Source: Caldinitratiruptor microaerophilus
GTDB lineage: Bacteria; Bacillota; Sulfobacillia; Symbiobacteriales; ZC4RG38
Assembly: GCF_025999835.1 (NCBI RefSeq)
Contig: NZ_AP025628.1
Location: 2,852,001-2,916,000, forward strand
Reading direction: 5' to 3'
Length of the DNA stretch: 64,000 nucleotides
Part shown: piece by piece, positions 9,421 through 18,623 of the stretch
Numbering within the stretch: position 1 is the stretch's first letter
Layout: each line of letters opens with the position of its first letter
The notes under the pieces: generated by a model
Seen by the model: the letters and a program-made list of their open reading frames with translations, nothing else
What the model was told of the DNA's origin: nothing
Databases searched by the model: none
Translations under genes and position numbers: made by a program

Positions 9421-9897
9421 CATGACCCGGCCGGCTGCAGGGGCACCGCCGGCGGGCGGCCGCTGCCGGGCAACGCACGAGTCCGTGCGGCGTGGAACGA
9501 CCGCAACCGTACGGCGCCGGCACAAAACGTGAGCCGGCAGTACCGGGAGGGTTGGCACAACCCTTGTGCCGGTGAACCCGGGAAGGCGCATTCCACCGTC
9601 GGGGGATCGGCCGGAATGCCGGAGCCGTGTTCCATAACACAACTTATGTGTCGCCTTGACGGCCGGCAAGCCCCCTTCGCACCCGAACGAGGACACGTTC
9701 TGTGCCACCTACTCCGGGGGTTTGCGGGTCAAATCCTGTACCGGTACCGCCGTTGTCGCCCAAGCGGCCGCGTCCCCGCTACCCGCCAGCGGGTGCCGGA
9801 CACTGCTGGCCGGGCGCCGGTGCCGGCCGGCCGCGCCCGGCGGGGGGCTCAGCCTGGGATGGCATCGGGAGGTACCACACGGAACCCGACGCCCAGA
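9421..9897. other. Non-coding stretch between prfB and cbiM
   Basis: No convincing gene is present in these roughly 480 bases; open frames here have atypical composition and no good ribosome site. Several inverted repeats occur: CCGGGCGC paired with GCGCCCGG at 9810-9840, CCCGCT with AGCGGG near 9775-9792, and a nested CTGGG/TCGGG with CCCGA/CCCAG at 9854-9896, just before the cbiM promoter. I looked for cobalamin and NiCo riboswitch conserved cores and did not find them. A tRNA T-arm-like patch at 9722-9740 has no matching body. Confidence 0.5.
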
Positions 9898-9928
9898 TAG
9901 GAACGACTTGCATTAGGAACGACTTGCA
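9898..9928 (+). repeat. Two 15-bp direct repeats, candidate repressor operator
   Basis: TAGGAACGACTTGCA occurs twice (9898-9912 and 9914-9928), perfectly repeated with a 16-base period. The first copy contains the -35 box and the second fills the spacer of the predicted cbiM promoter, so a bound protein would block polymerase. The obvious candidate regulator is the Fur-family protein at the end of the same operon; that link is inference. Confidence 0.6.
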
Positions 9929-9936
9929 GGTAGAAT
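9908..9936 (+). promoter_or_regulatory. Predicted SigA promoter of cbiM-cbiQ-cbiO-fur operon
   Basis: TTGCAT, a 17-base spacer and TAGAAT. The start point would be near 9943, leaving a leader of about 50 bases before the cbiM GTG, too short for a large riboswitch. It overlaps both direct repeats. Confidence 0.65.
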
Positions 9937-9991
9937 GGGCATCGGCGGGTGACGCGCCGCGAAACCTGATGGTGGCAAAGGAGGGCGCCCG

Positions 9992-10696
9992 GTGACCCAC
10001 CTCGAGATCCCGGACGGTGTGATCCCCTGGCCGTACCTGCTTCTGGGATTCGTGGTGACCGGCCTGATCGTGCTTTGGGCCAGCAGGCAGGTACCGAGGG
10101 CCGAAGCTGCGGCGCGGGTGCCCCGCGTCGCGGCGCTGGCCGCTCTCATGGTCCTCGGCCAGTCGGTCCCGCTGGGCTTCATCCCCTTTCACCTCAACCT
10201 GACCGTGCTGGCGGGCATCCTCCTCGGCCCCGCGCTGGGAGTGCTGGCGGCGGTAACGGTCAACATCGTGCTGGCCCTCATGGGGCATGGCGGCGTGACC
10301 GTGATCGGCCTGAACAGCCTGGTGCTGGTGACGGAGACGGTGCTGGGCAGCGTGGCGTTCACGGGGCTCCGGCGGCGGTTGGCGCCCGGGTTGGCGGCCG
10401 CCGCGGCTGCCGGCGTCACCCTTGCGCTGTCCCTGGCCCTCATCCTCGGTGTGGCACGTCTGGCCGGCGCCCAGCCCTGGCAGGTCATTCACGTGGAAGA
10501 GGCCGGCGAAGAGCACGGGGAGGCAACTCCGGAACCGGCGGCCGGGGAGCCCGGGCAGAGCATCCGGACCTTCCTGGCGGCGACCGTGCCCGTGTTCCTG
10601 ATCGGGGCGGGGATCGAGTCGGCCGTCACCGGGGCCGTGACCGGCTACATCGCCCGGGTGCGGCCGGATCTTCTCGGCCTCCCGGGCCTCCGGTAG
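9992..10696 (+). CDS. cbiM: ECF transporter substrate-binding membrane subunit CbiM (Co/Ni)
   Basis: This 234-residue integral membrane protein is the S component of a group I energy-coupling-factor importer for cobalt or nickel. It has about six hydrophobic helices. IPDGVIPWPYL at the N-terminus, PFHLNLTVLAGILLGP, and ALMGHGGVTVIGLNSLVLVTETVLG are characteristic of CbiM/NikM. The usual N-terminus is Met-His-Ile-Pro-Asp; here it reads MTHLEIPDG, so the His next to IPDG is replaced by Glu while another His sits at position 3. A hydrophilic loop (HVEEAGEEHGEATPEP) precedes the last helices, and no separate CbiN is present. The GTG start is followed 12 bases after its stop by cbiQ. Confidence 0.92.
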   Translation: MTHLEIPDGVIPWPYLLLGFVVTGLIVLWASRQVPRAEAAARVPRVAALAALMVLGQSVPLGFIPFHLNLTVLAGILLGPALGVLAAVTVNIVLALMGHGGVTVIGLNSLVLVTETVLGSVAFTGLRRRLAPGLAAAAAAGVTLALSLALILGVARLAGAQPWQVIHVEEAGEEHGEATPEPAAGEPGQSIRTFLAATVPVFLIGAGIESAVTGAVTGYIARVRPDLLGLPGLR

Positions 10697-10708
10697 GGGG
10701 TAAGCGCG

Positions 10709-11419
10709 GTGCACCACCTCGACTTCCTCGACCGGGCCGCGGCCCTGGGCCACAGCCCCCTGCACCGGGCGTCCGCACTGTCCAAGCTCGTCCTCGTGGC
10801 TGCCGTGATCGGCGCGATGCTCAGCGGGGCGGCGCCTTCCTTTTATGTTGCGGCGATGGCGCTCCTCCTCGGGCTGGTGTGGGTCGCCAGGCTGCCCTTG
10901 AAGGAGTTCCTGGAGCTCCTCGCCTACCCCGTGGTCTTCGCCGGCGTCTTCGCGGTGAGCGGCCTCGTGCCGGCCGGCGAAGCCCGGTGGGTGGTCGTCG
11001 CCCGCTCGGCGACCGTGGCGCTGGCCGTGCTCCTCCTGTTCGCCACGACGTTCTACGGGGACGTCTTCGCCGCGCTGCGCCTGTTCATGCCGGGGGTGCT
11101 GGGAGACGTGCTGCTCCTCACGTACCGGTCGTTCTTCATCCTCGCCCGGGAAGTGCAGCGCACCCTGACGGCGATCCGCCTCAAGGGCGCCGGCCGCGGC
11201 CTCGCCCTGGCCCACCACGTGCGCACCGTGGGCGCCGTGATGGGGCTCGCCGCCGTCCACGCCCTGGAGATGGCCGAGCGCGTGCACCGGATCCTGGCCC
11301 TGCGGGGCTACCGGGGCGTCATCCCGGCCGGGCGGGCCTGGTGGCGGCCCACCCCCGACGACTGGCTGCCGATCCTGGCGGCGGCGGCCGTCGTCGCGCT
11401 GGCGGCCGCCTTGCGGTAA
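10709..11419 (+). CDS. cbiQ: ECF transporter transmembrane coupling subunit CbiQ
   Basis: This 236-residue T component couples the ATPase to the CbiM substrate subunit. It begins with His-rich MHHLDFLDRAAALGHSPLHR, as in many CbiQ proteins, and has about five hydrophobic segments. It carries the T-component coupling motif ERVHRILALRGYRG near residue 200, whose Ala-x-Arg-Gly core docks onto the ATPase. A second conserved cluster TYRSFFILAREVQRTLTAIRLKGA is visible. A GTG start at 10709 fits the 12-base gap after cbiM, and cbiO follows with a strong AAGGAGGG. Confidence 0.93.
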   Translation: MHHLDFLDRAAALGHSPLHRASALSKLVLVAAVIGAMLSGAAPSFYVAAMALLLGLVWVARLPLKEFLELLAYPVVFAGVFAVSGLVPAGEARWVVVARSATVALAVLLLFATTFYGDVFAALRLFMPGVLGDVLLLTYRSFFILAREVQRTLTAIRLKGAGRGLALAHHVRTVGAVMGLAAVHALEMAERVHRILALRGYRGVIPAGRAWWRPTPDDWLPILAAAAVVALAAALR

Positions 11420-11433
11420 GGAGGGAATCCGGC

Positions 11434-12339
11434 GTGACCGACGTGGTCCGCGTCTGCGAACTCCACCACGTGTACCCCGGCGGGGGCGAGGTCACCCTCT
11501 CCGGTCAGGACTTCGTCGTGGGTCCGGGGGAACGGGTGGCCATCCTGGGGCCCAACGGGTCGGGGAAAACGACGCTCCTCCTCCACATGGTCGGCCTCCT
11601 CACCGCGACCTCGTGCCAGCACTGCACGGTGCTGGGGCTGGACCCCAAGCGCGATTTCGGGCAGCTCATCCGGCGGGTGGGGGTGGTGCTGCAGCACGTC
11701 GACGAGCAGATCATCGGCCCCACCGTCTGGGACGACGTCGCCTTCGGCCCCAAGAGCCACGGCCTGCCCCCCGCCGAGGTGCGGGCCCGCGCCGAGGAGG
11801 CGCTCGACCTGGTCGGCATCCGGCACCTCGCCGGCCGGGTCCCGCACTACCTGAGCGGCGGCGAGCGCAAGAAGGTCGCCATCGCAGGAGCGCTGGCGAT
11901 GCGCCCCGAACTCCTCATCCTCGACGAGCCCTTCGACAATCTCGATCCCCGCTCCCGGGCGGACCTCATCGAGATCCTCAACCGTCTCAACCGTGAGCGG
12001 GGCATGGCGCTGGTGGTGACGACGCACGACGTCAACCTGGTGCCCCGCATCGCCGACGTGGTGTACGTGTTCAGCCGCGGCCGGATCCTGGCACGGGGGA
12101 CACCGCTGGAGGTGTTCCGCCGGCCCGAGCTGCTGAGCGAGGCAAACCTCGAGCCGCCCGCGCTGATCCAGCTCTTCGCGGCGCTCGAGCGCCGGGGCGT
12201 GCCCGTGTCGCCCCCGGCGAGCGTCGAGGACGCGGCCGAGCAGATCTGGCGCCTCCTGGGCAGGAGCGGGCAGGGAGATCACAGCGATGGCCCGCCGCCG
12301 GCCTTGCCCCGCGCGCGGGTCGCGGGCCAGGGGGGATAG
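11434..12339 (+). CDS. cbiO: ECF transporter ATP-binding subunit CbiO
   Basis: This 301-residue ABC ATPase energises the Co/Ni importer. Walker A is LGPNGSGKTTLL, the Q-loop region is VGVVLQHVDEQIIGPTVWDDVAFGP, the signature is YLSGGERKKVAIAGAL, Walker B is LLILDEPFDNLDP, and the switch histidine is in TTHDVN. The FGP segment after the Q-loop is typical of ECF ATPases. The GTG at 11434 has AAGGAGGG 8 bases upstream. The C-terminal about 30 residues are disordered and overlap the region just before fur. An upstream in-frame extension is only an alternative frame of cbiM and cbiQ. Confidence 0.96.
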   Translation: MTDVVRVCELHHVYPGGGEVTLSGQDFVVGPGERVAILGPNGSGKTTLLLHMVGLLTATSCQHCTVLGLDPKRDFGQLIRRVGVVLQHVDEQIIGPTVWDDVAFGPKSHGLPPAEVRARAEEALDLVGIRHLAGRVPHYLSGGERKKVAIAGALAMRPELLILDEPFDNLDPRSRADLIEILNRLNRERGMALVVTTHDVNLVPRIADVVYVFSRGRILARGTPLEVFRRPELLSEANLEPPALIQLFAALERRGVPVSPPASVEDAAEQIWRLLGRSGQGDHSDGPPPALPRARVAGQGG

Positions 12340-12343
12340 TTCC

Positions 12344-12811
12344 GTGGAACCCGGGGACCTCGAGCGGCAGGGACTCCGCCTGACCCGCCAGCGGCGGGAG
12401 CTTCTCGAAGTCCTGCGGCGGAGCCCCGGCATGCTGACCGCCGAGGAGCTGCACCGGCGGGTGGCCCAGCGCCAGCCCGCGGTGAGCCTCTCCACCATCT
12501 ACCGCAACCTGGACATCCTCACCGAGGCCGGGCTGGTGTGCAAGGTCGAGATCGGCGACGGGTTCGCCCGGTACGAACTGCGCCGCACCGAGGGCCACCA
12601 CCACCACCTCGTCTGCGTCCGCTGCGGGCGGTCGGAAAGCATCCACTGCCCGGTGACCGGCATCGAGGAGCTCTTTGGCCGCCGGGGGTTCCAGGTGACC
12701 GGCCACCGCTTCGTCGTCTACGGGTACTGTCCGGCCTGCCGGGATTCGGCCGGTACCGGGCCGGCCTCGGACGGGCCTCCCGGTACCCGGGCACCGGACC
12801 GGGACGGCTGA
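12344..12811 (+). CDS. Fur-family metal-responsive repressor
   Basis: This 155-residue winged-helix regulator of the Fur/Zur/Nur family binds operators when loaded with metal. The DNA-binding part runs from LERQGLRLTRQRRELLEVLRRS to VSLSTIYRNLDILTEAGLV. The metal and dimer part has GHHHHLVCVRCGRSESI with the first CxxC and a second CPAC near residue 137, a structural zinc site. The GTG at 12344 is preferred (GGGGGA upstream); a longer ATG at 12287 overlaps cbiO. Being last in the Co/Ni importer operon suggests it senses nickel or cobalt and represses this operon, possibly through the direct repeats at 9898-9928. The metal cannot be told from sequence. Confidence 0.9.
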   Translation: MEPGDLERQGLRLTRQRRELLEVLRRSPGMLTAEELHRRVAQRQPAVSLSTIYRNLDILTEAGLVCKVEIGDGFARYELRRTEGHHHHLVCVRCGRSESIHCPVTGIEELFGRRGFQVTGHRFVVYGYCPACRDSAGTGPASDGPPGTRAPDRDG

Positions 12812-12899
12812 CGGCTCCTGCCACCCGTGCCCTCTCCCGGCACCACGCTTTTCCGCCCGAATAGACTGGAACTGGAAGGCGGAGCGGGAGGGTACGGAA

Positions 12900-13709
12900 A
12901 TGGATGTCGGCTTCATCGGCACCGGCAGCATGGGCAGCCTTCTCATCCGCTCGCTCGTCCGCTACGGCGCGCTCCGCCCCGGCGCGGTGTGGGCGGCCAA
13001 CCGGACCCCGGCCAAGCTCGAGCGCCTGGCGAGCGAGGTCCCGGGCGTCCACCCGGCGCCGGCCCGCGAGGTGGTCCGGCGCTGCCCGCTCGTGTTCCTG
13101 TGCGTCAAGCCGGGCGAGACCGGTGCGGCGCTCGAGGAGGTCGGGGACGACCTCACCCCGGACCACCTCCTCGTGATCCTGAGCAACATGCTCCCCCTCG
13201 AGGCGGTCGAGGCGCGCACCGCCGCCCGGGTCGCCAAGGTGATCCCTTCCCTCGCCCACCAGGTGGGCGGGGGCGTCGCGCTGATCATGTACGGGAACCG
13301 GGTGCGCCCTGCCGACCGGCAGCGCCTGGAGCGGCTCCTCGCCCCCATCGCCCGGCCCCTCGTCATCCGGGAGCACCAGGGCCGGACAGCGGCCGACATC
13401 ACCTCGTGCGGCCCCGCCTTCCTGGCCTGCGTCCTGCAGGCGATGGCCCGGGCCGCTGCCGAGGCCCAGCCCGACCTCCCCCTGCCGGTGGCGGAGGCCC
13501 TGGTCCGCGAGACCGCCCTGGCCACGGCCCGCCTCCTGGCCGAGGACGGCATGACCTTCGACGAGGTGATCGCCCGCATCTCCGTGCCGGGCGGCATCAC
13601 CGCCGAGGCCGTCCGGCTCCTCGCCGAGCAGGTCCCGGCTGCCTGGGAGGCGGTGTTCCGCACGACCCGGGAGGTCGAGGAGGAGAAGCGCCGGCGGCTG
13701 CGGCTGTGA
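12900..13709 (+). CDS. ComER-like / pyrroline-5-carboxylate reductase-family protein
   Basis: This 269-residue NAD(P)-binding protein resembles ProC but is closer to ComER-like relatives of uncertain substrate. The Rossmann motif is GFIGTGSMGSLL at the N-terminus, FLCVKPGE lies near residue 70, and the family helix DEVIARISVPGGITAEAVRLL is near residue 220. KVIPSLAHQVGGGVALI replaces the PNTP-type proline-binding segment of true ProC, which argues against simple proline synthesis. ComER modulates late competence or sporulation signalling in Bacillus; that role here is inference. It follows fur by 88 bases with GGGAGGG before its ATG and may have its own promoter. Confidence 0.85.
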   Translation: MDVGFIGTGSMGSLLIRSLVRYGALRPGAVWAANRTPAKLERLASEVPGVHPAPAREVVRRCPLVFLCVKPGETGAALEEVGDDLTPDHLLVILSNMLPLEAVEARTAARVAKVIPSLAHQVGGGVALIMYGNRVRPADRQRLERLLAPIARPLVIREHQGRTAADITSCGPAFLACVLQAMARAAAEAQPDLPLPVAEALVRETALATARLLAEDGMTFDEVIARISVPGGITAEAVRLLAEQVPAAWEAVFRTTREVEEEKRRRLRL

Positions 13710-13839
13710 AGAAGCCCCGTGCCCGACCGCCCTGGGCGGGAGGACGTGGTACACGGTCCCCGTTTGCGGTAGTGTAGAGGGAGGCGGGGCGGGCCCTGCG
13801 CGGCCCACCTCGCCAGACCGCAGACGAGGAGGCCTCTCC

Positions 13840-14106
13840 ATGCGCATCCGGATCGAGTTCTGCACCGTCTGAAAGTACTTCCCCCGCGCCGCCCGTGTGG
13901 CGGAGGAACTGGTGGGGCGCTTCGGCACCGAGATCGCCGAGATCGCCCTGATCCCCGGCAGCGGCGGGGTCTTCAAGGTGGAGTGCAACGGCACCCTCCT
14001 CTTCTCGAAGAAAGAGGAAGGGAACCGGTTCCCCGAGTACGGCGAGATCTCGGCCCGCATCGCCGAGCGGCGGGGCGAGTGGGAACGGCAGGCGGGCGGG
14101 GCCTAG
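13840..14106 (+). CDS. Probable selenoprotein, SelW/Rdx family (in-frame UGA = Sec)
   Basis: This 88-codon gene reads MRIRIEFCTV-U-KYFPRAARVAEEL, with TGA at 13870-13872 as codon 11, and continues in frame for 77 residues to a TAG. The part after the UGA is a clear Rdx (SelT/SelW/SelH) domain: IPGSGGVFKVECNG and LLFSKKEEGNRFPEYGEI match the GGxFEV and SKKxxGRFP signatures of this thioredoxin-like family. The UGA falls at the second position of the CxxC/CxxU redox motif (Cys8, Sec11). GAGGAGG sits 9 bases upstream of ATG 13840, so translation begins before the UGA. A hairpin follows the UGA within the coding region. The alternative is a Cys-to-stop mutation. A redox role is inferred; its partner is unknown. 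Confidence 0.8.
13879..13908 (+). promoter_or_regulatory. Candidate bacterial SECIS hairpin
   Basis: Just after the in-frame UGA, CCGCC (13889-13893) pairs with GGCGG (13899-13903), leaving a five-base loop CGTGT. Below it TTCC (13879-13882) can pair with GGAA (13905-13908) across an asymmetric internal loop. The loop G lies 22 bases past the UGA, a plausible distance for a SelB-binding element. Such stems arise easily in GC-rich DNA, so this is moderate support only. Confidence 0.45.
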
Positions 14107-14110
14107 CGCC

Positions 14111-14728
14111 ATGGGCTACGCCGCCGTCGTCCTGGCCGCCGGCTCCGCCACCCGGATGGGCCGGCCCAAGCAGCTGGAGCCCGTCGGGGGCCGCCCCCTC
14201 GTGCGCTGGGCGGTGGAGGCGGCGCTCGCCGCCGGCCTGGGCCCGGTCGTGGTCGTCACCGGGGCGGCGGCGGAGGCCGTCGCCGCGGCGGTTGCGGACC
14301 TGCCCGTCCGCACGGTGCACAATCCCGACCACCCGGCCGGCATGGGCAGGTCGGTGGCCGCCGGGGTGGCGGCGCTCGGGCCGGAGGTGCGGGCGGCCGT
14401 CGTCCTGCTGGGCGACCAGCCCCTGGTCCCGCCGGAGCTGCTCGGGGCGCTCGTGCGCGCCCACGACCCGCCCGGGGCGACCATCGTCCGGCCGGGCTAC
14501 CCCTCCGGCCGGCTGGCGCCCCCGGCGCTCTTCGACCGGCGCCACTTCCCCGAGCTGGCCGCCCTCACCGGCGACCGGGGGGCATCGGCGGTGATCGCCC
14601 GTCACCCGGACTGCACCCGGGTGGTCCCCTGGCCCGACGACCTCCCCCTCCTCGACGTGGACACACCCGAGGATCTGGAAACCGTTCGGAGGTACGTGAG
14701 CGACGTTGGATTCACCTCGTCCTGGTGA
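14111..14728 (+). CDS. MocA/MobA-like nucleotidyltransferase
   Basis: This 205-residue NTP-transferase most resembles MocA, which adds CMP to molybdopterin to make the cytosine dinucleotide cofactor of xanthine-dehydrogenase-type enzymes. The signature VLAAGSATRMGRPKQLEPVGGRPL lies at residues 6-29, VLLGDQPLV near residue 100 carries the metal-binding Asp, and LLDVDTPEDLETV lies near the end. It starts 4 bases after the selenoprotein gene, suggesting co-transcription. That pairing fits organisms with selenium-dependent molybdenum hydroxylases, but no such enzyme is in the window. MobA (GMP transfer) or a sugar nucleotidyltransferase are alternatives. Confidence 0.82.
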   Translation: MGYAAVVLAAGSATRMGRPKQLEPVGGRPLVRWAVEAALAAGLGPVVVVTGAAAEAVAAAVADLPVRTVHNPDHPAGMGRSVAAGVAALGPEVRAAVVLLGDQPLVPPELLGALVRAHDPPGATIVRPGYPSGRLAPPALFDRRHFPELAALTGDRGASAVIARHPDCTRVVPWPDDLPLLDVDTPEDLETVRRYVSDVGFTSSW

Positions 14729-14749
14729 AATCAGAAGCGTCGCTGATTT
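14728..14749 (+). terminator. Hairpin after mocA-like gene
   Basis: AAATCAG pairs with CTGATTT across an eight-base loop, overlapping the end of the mocA-like gene. It is AT-rich for this genome and followed by GAAAG, so any terminator function is weak. Confidence 0.35.
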
Positions 14750-15136
14750 GAAAGGGTAGGCTTTGACCTTCGCAGATCTCGGTTCCCCAGCGATGGTGCC
14801 GGGCCAGCTTCAGGTTGGCAGGTCCGTAGCATCCCCGGGCAGATGCGGTCGGCGCGGGTGACGATGGCCATGTGCCGCCCCGTGTCGGGGTCAAGCAGGC
14901 ACAGAATGTATGTACACCGGGCCGTGGTAACCCCGTAACCCCGTATGGACAGGACGCGGACCTAGTAGCGCAGCGTGCGCGGTTGGCCCAACGAAGGCCA
15001 GAGGGTCCCGAAGCAGGCCGGGGACATGCCCCGGCCTGCGCTTTTGCAGGGCTTCGGTGCAGTGCAGCCTGGCTCGAGATGGTAGGGCGATTGCGATAGA
15101 ATTCCAACTGCGGGGCTTTCCCCACCCAGCCCGCCG
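14750..15136. other. Non-coding stretch after mocA
   Basis: About 390 bases with no gene I can support. Short open frames on both strands lack ribosome sites and family resemblance. AACCCCGT is tandemly repeated near 14931-14946. A GCAGGCCGGGG/CCCCGGCCTGC hairpin (15013-15039) ends the stretch from the mocA side. Confidence 0.4.
15013..15046 (+). terminator. Intrinsic terminator
   Basis: A perfect 11-base-pair stem (GCAGGCCGGGG with CCCCGGCCTGC, loop ACATG) is followed on the plus strand by GCTTTTGC. It probably ends transcription from the cbiM-to-mocA direction or of an unrecognised small RNA. Confidence 0.6.
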
Positions 15137-15204
15137 CCCCCTTTCGGCGCGTGGGGCACGCGCCCGGCACAAGCCAGCCTCTGGCTGGTGCCGGAAGGGG
15201 GTGG
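15134..15204 (+). promoter_or_regulatory. Three-helix leader sequestering a ribosome site
   Basis: Three helices nest exactly. P1 pairs CCGCCCCCTT (15134-15143) with AAGGGGGTGG (15195-15204). P2 is GCGCGTG/CACGCGC (15147-15163, GGG loop). P3 is CCGGCAC + GCCAG paired with CTGGC + GTGCCGG (15164-15194) with a 2x2 internal loop. P1 buries the AAGGGGGTGG ribosome site of the 35-codon gene that begins at 15209. This is the layout of a translationally controlled leader; the ligand or partner RNA is unknown. Confidence 0.55.
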
Positions 15205-15208
15205 GACG

Positions 15209-15316
15209 GTGGAACTCAGCCTCACGCTGGCACCGGCAGTTGCGTTGGCCCTCATTGCCCTGGCCAACGCATACCTGCTCACCAGCCGCCGCCGGAAGCC
15301 TTCCAAGAAAGGCTGA
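15209..15316 (+). CDS. Small single-span membrane peptide (35 aa)
   Basis: GTG-started 35-codon frame MELSLTLAPAVALALIALAN followed by AYLLTSRRRKPSKKG. It has one uninterrupted hydrophobic helix (about residues 4-25) and a strongly basic tail RRRKPSKK, the shape of holin-like or type I toxin peptides. A GGGGGTGGG ribosome site lies 4-12 bases upstream but is predicted to be locked in a hairpin. The stop codon TGA is the start of an 11-base-pair hairpin. I cannot name a family. Against it: short frames with hydrophobic content arise by chance in such DNA, although start, stop and flanking RNA structures fit well. Confidence 0.5.
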   Translation: MELSLTLAPAVALALIALANAYLLTSRRRKPSKKG

Positions 15317-15343
15317 GGGGCGCTGACGCCACCAGCGCCCCTC
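15315..15343 (+). terminator. Perfect 11-bp hairpin after small peptide gene
   Basis: GAGGGGCGCTG pairs perfectly with CAGCGCCCCTC across a seven-base loop and overlaps the stop codon of the 35-codon gene. No T-run follows, so it may be a stabilising 3' structure rather than a terminator. Confidence 0.45.
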
Positions 15344-15350
15344 CCCGGTA

Positions 15351-15440
15351 GGTAGGGTATCCACTCGCGTTGGCCGGGCTGCGTGCCCCGGCAGGAGGCC
15401 GCCTCTCACGGCGGTCCTTCTGCTCTGAGGATACTGCCCT
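15351..15440. other. Structured non-coding element of unknown function
   Basis: GTATCC (15357-15362) pairs with GGATAC (15429-15434), closing two inner stems. One is a 13-pair hairpin (GCAGGAGG-CCGCC with GGCGG-CCTTCTGC, 15391-15423, one bulged T). The other is GCCGGG/CCCGGC (15373-15392), which competes with it at its edge. No tRNA, 6S or SRP features are seen. It could be an RNA on either strand or the secA 3' region. Confidence 0.35.
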
Positions 15441-15514
15441 AACCTTGTGCCGTCAATTCCCGCCTGGGTACCGCCTGCGTGCCTGGGTAGCCTGCTCTTC
15501 TGTATAGGCAGCGA

Positions 15515-18355
<2,841 letters not shown>

Positions 18356-18545
18356 CCGGCTCCCACCTTTTTTCCCGCATCCCGGGCGCCGGGCCGGCAC
18401 CCGGCCCCCGGCAAACGGAACCGGGGCGGGAACCCCCGAACGGGCTTCCCGTCTCCCGGTTGCGCCATCGTACAATGTCCGACCACAGGACGGATGGCCC
18501 GATCTCCGGGTTCGCACTCCCGCCGGGCCGCCGTGCGTCCCCGTT

Positions 18546-18574
18546 ATTGTACCATGCGGACCCCGGGGGAACAA
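18546..18574 (-). promoter_or_regulatory. Predicted SigA promoter of secA
   Basis: Minus-strand TTGTTC, 17-base spacer, TACAAT. The leader to the secA ATG would be about 180 bases. The flanking GCCGCGTTGT context resembles the prfB promoter. Confidence 0.55.
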
Positions 18575-18623
18575 CGCGGCCGGACGAGTGGGCCGGGGCA
18601 CCGGCCACCCTGCGGCGTGCCGC

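Noticed and set aside
9722-9740. tRNA T-arm-like stem and loop (TGCGGG TCAAAT CCTGTA)
   Set aside because: The loop is one base short, and no D-arm, anticodon arm or matching acceptor strand lies upstream.
9421-9897. Cobalamin or NiCo riboswitch before cbiM
   Set aside because: The conserved cores are absent, and the predicted promoter at 9908-9936 lies downstream of this region, leaving only a 50-base leader.
14750-14910. Degenerate transposase on the minus strand (LLDPDTGRHMAIVTRADRICPG)
   Set aside because: Too short, no start, stop or inverted repeats, and no confident family resemblance.
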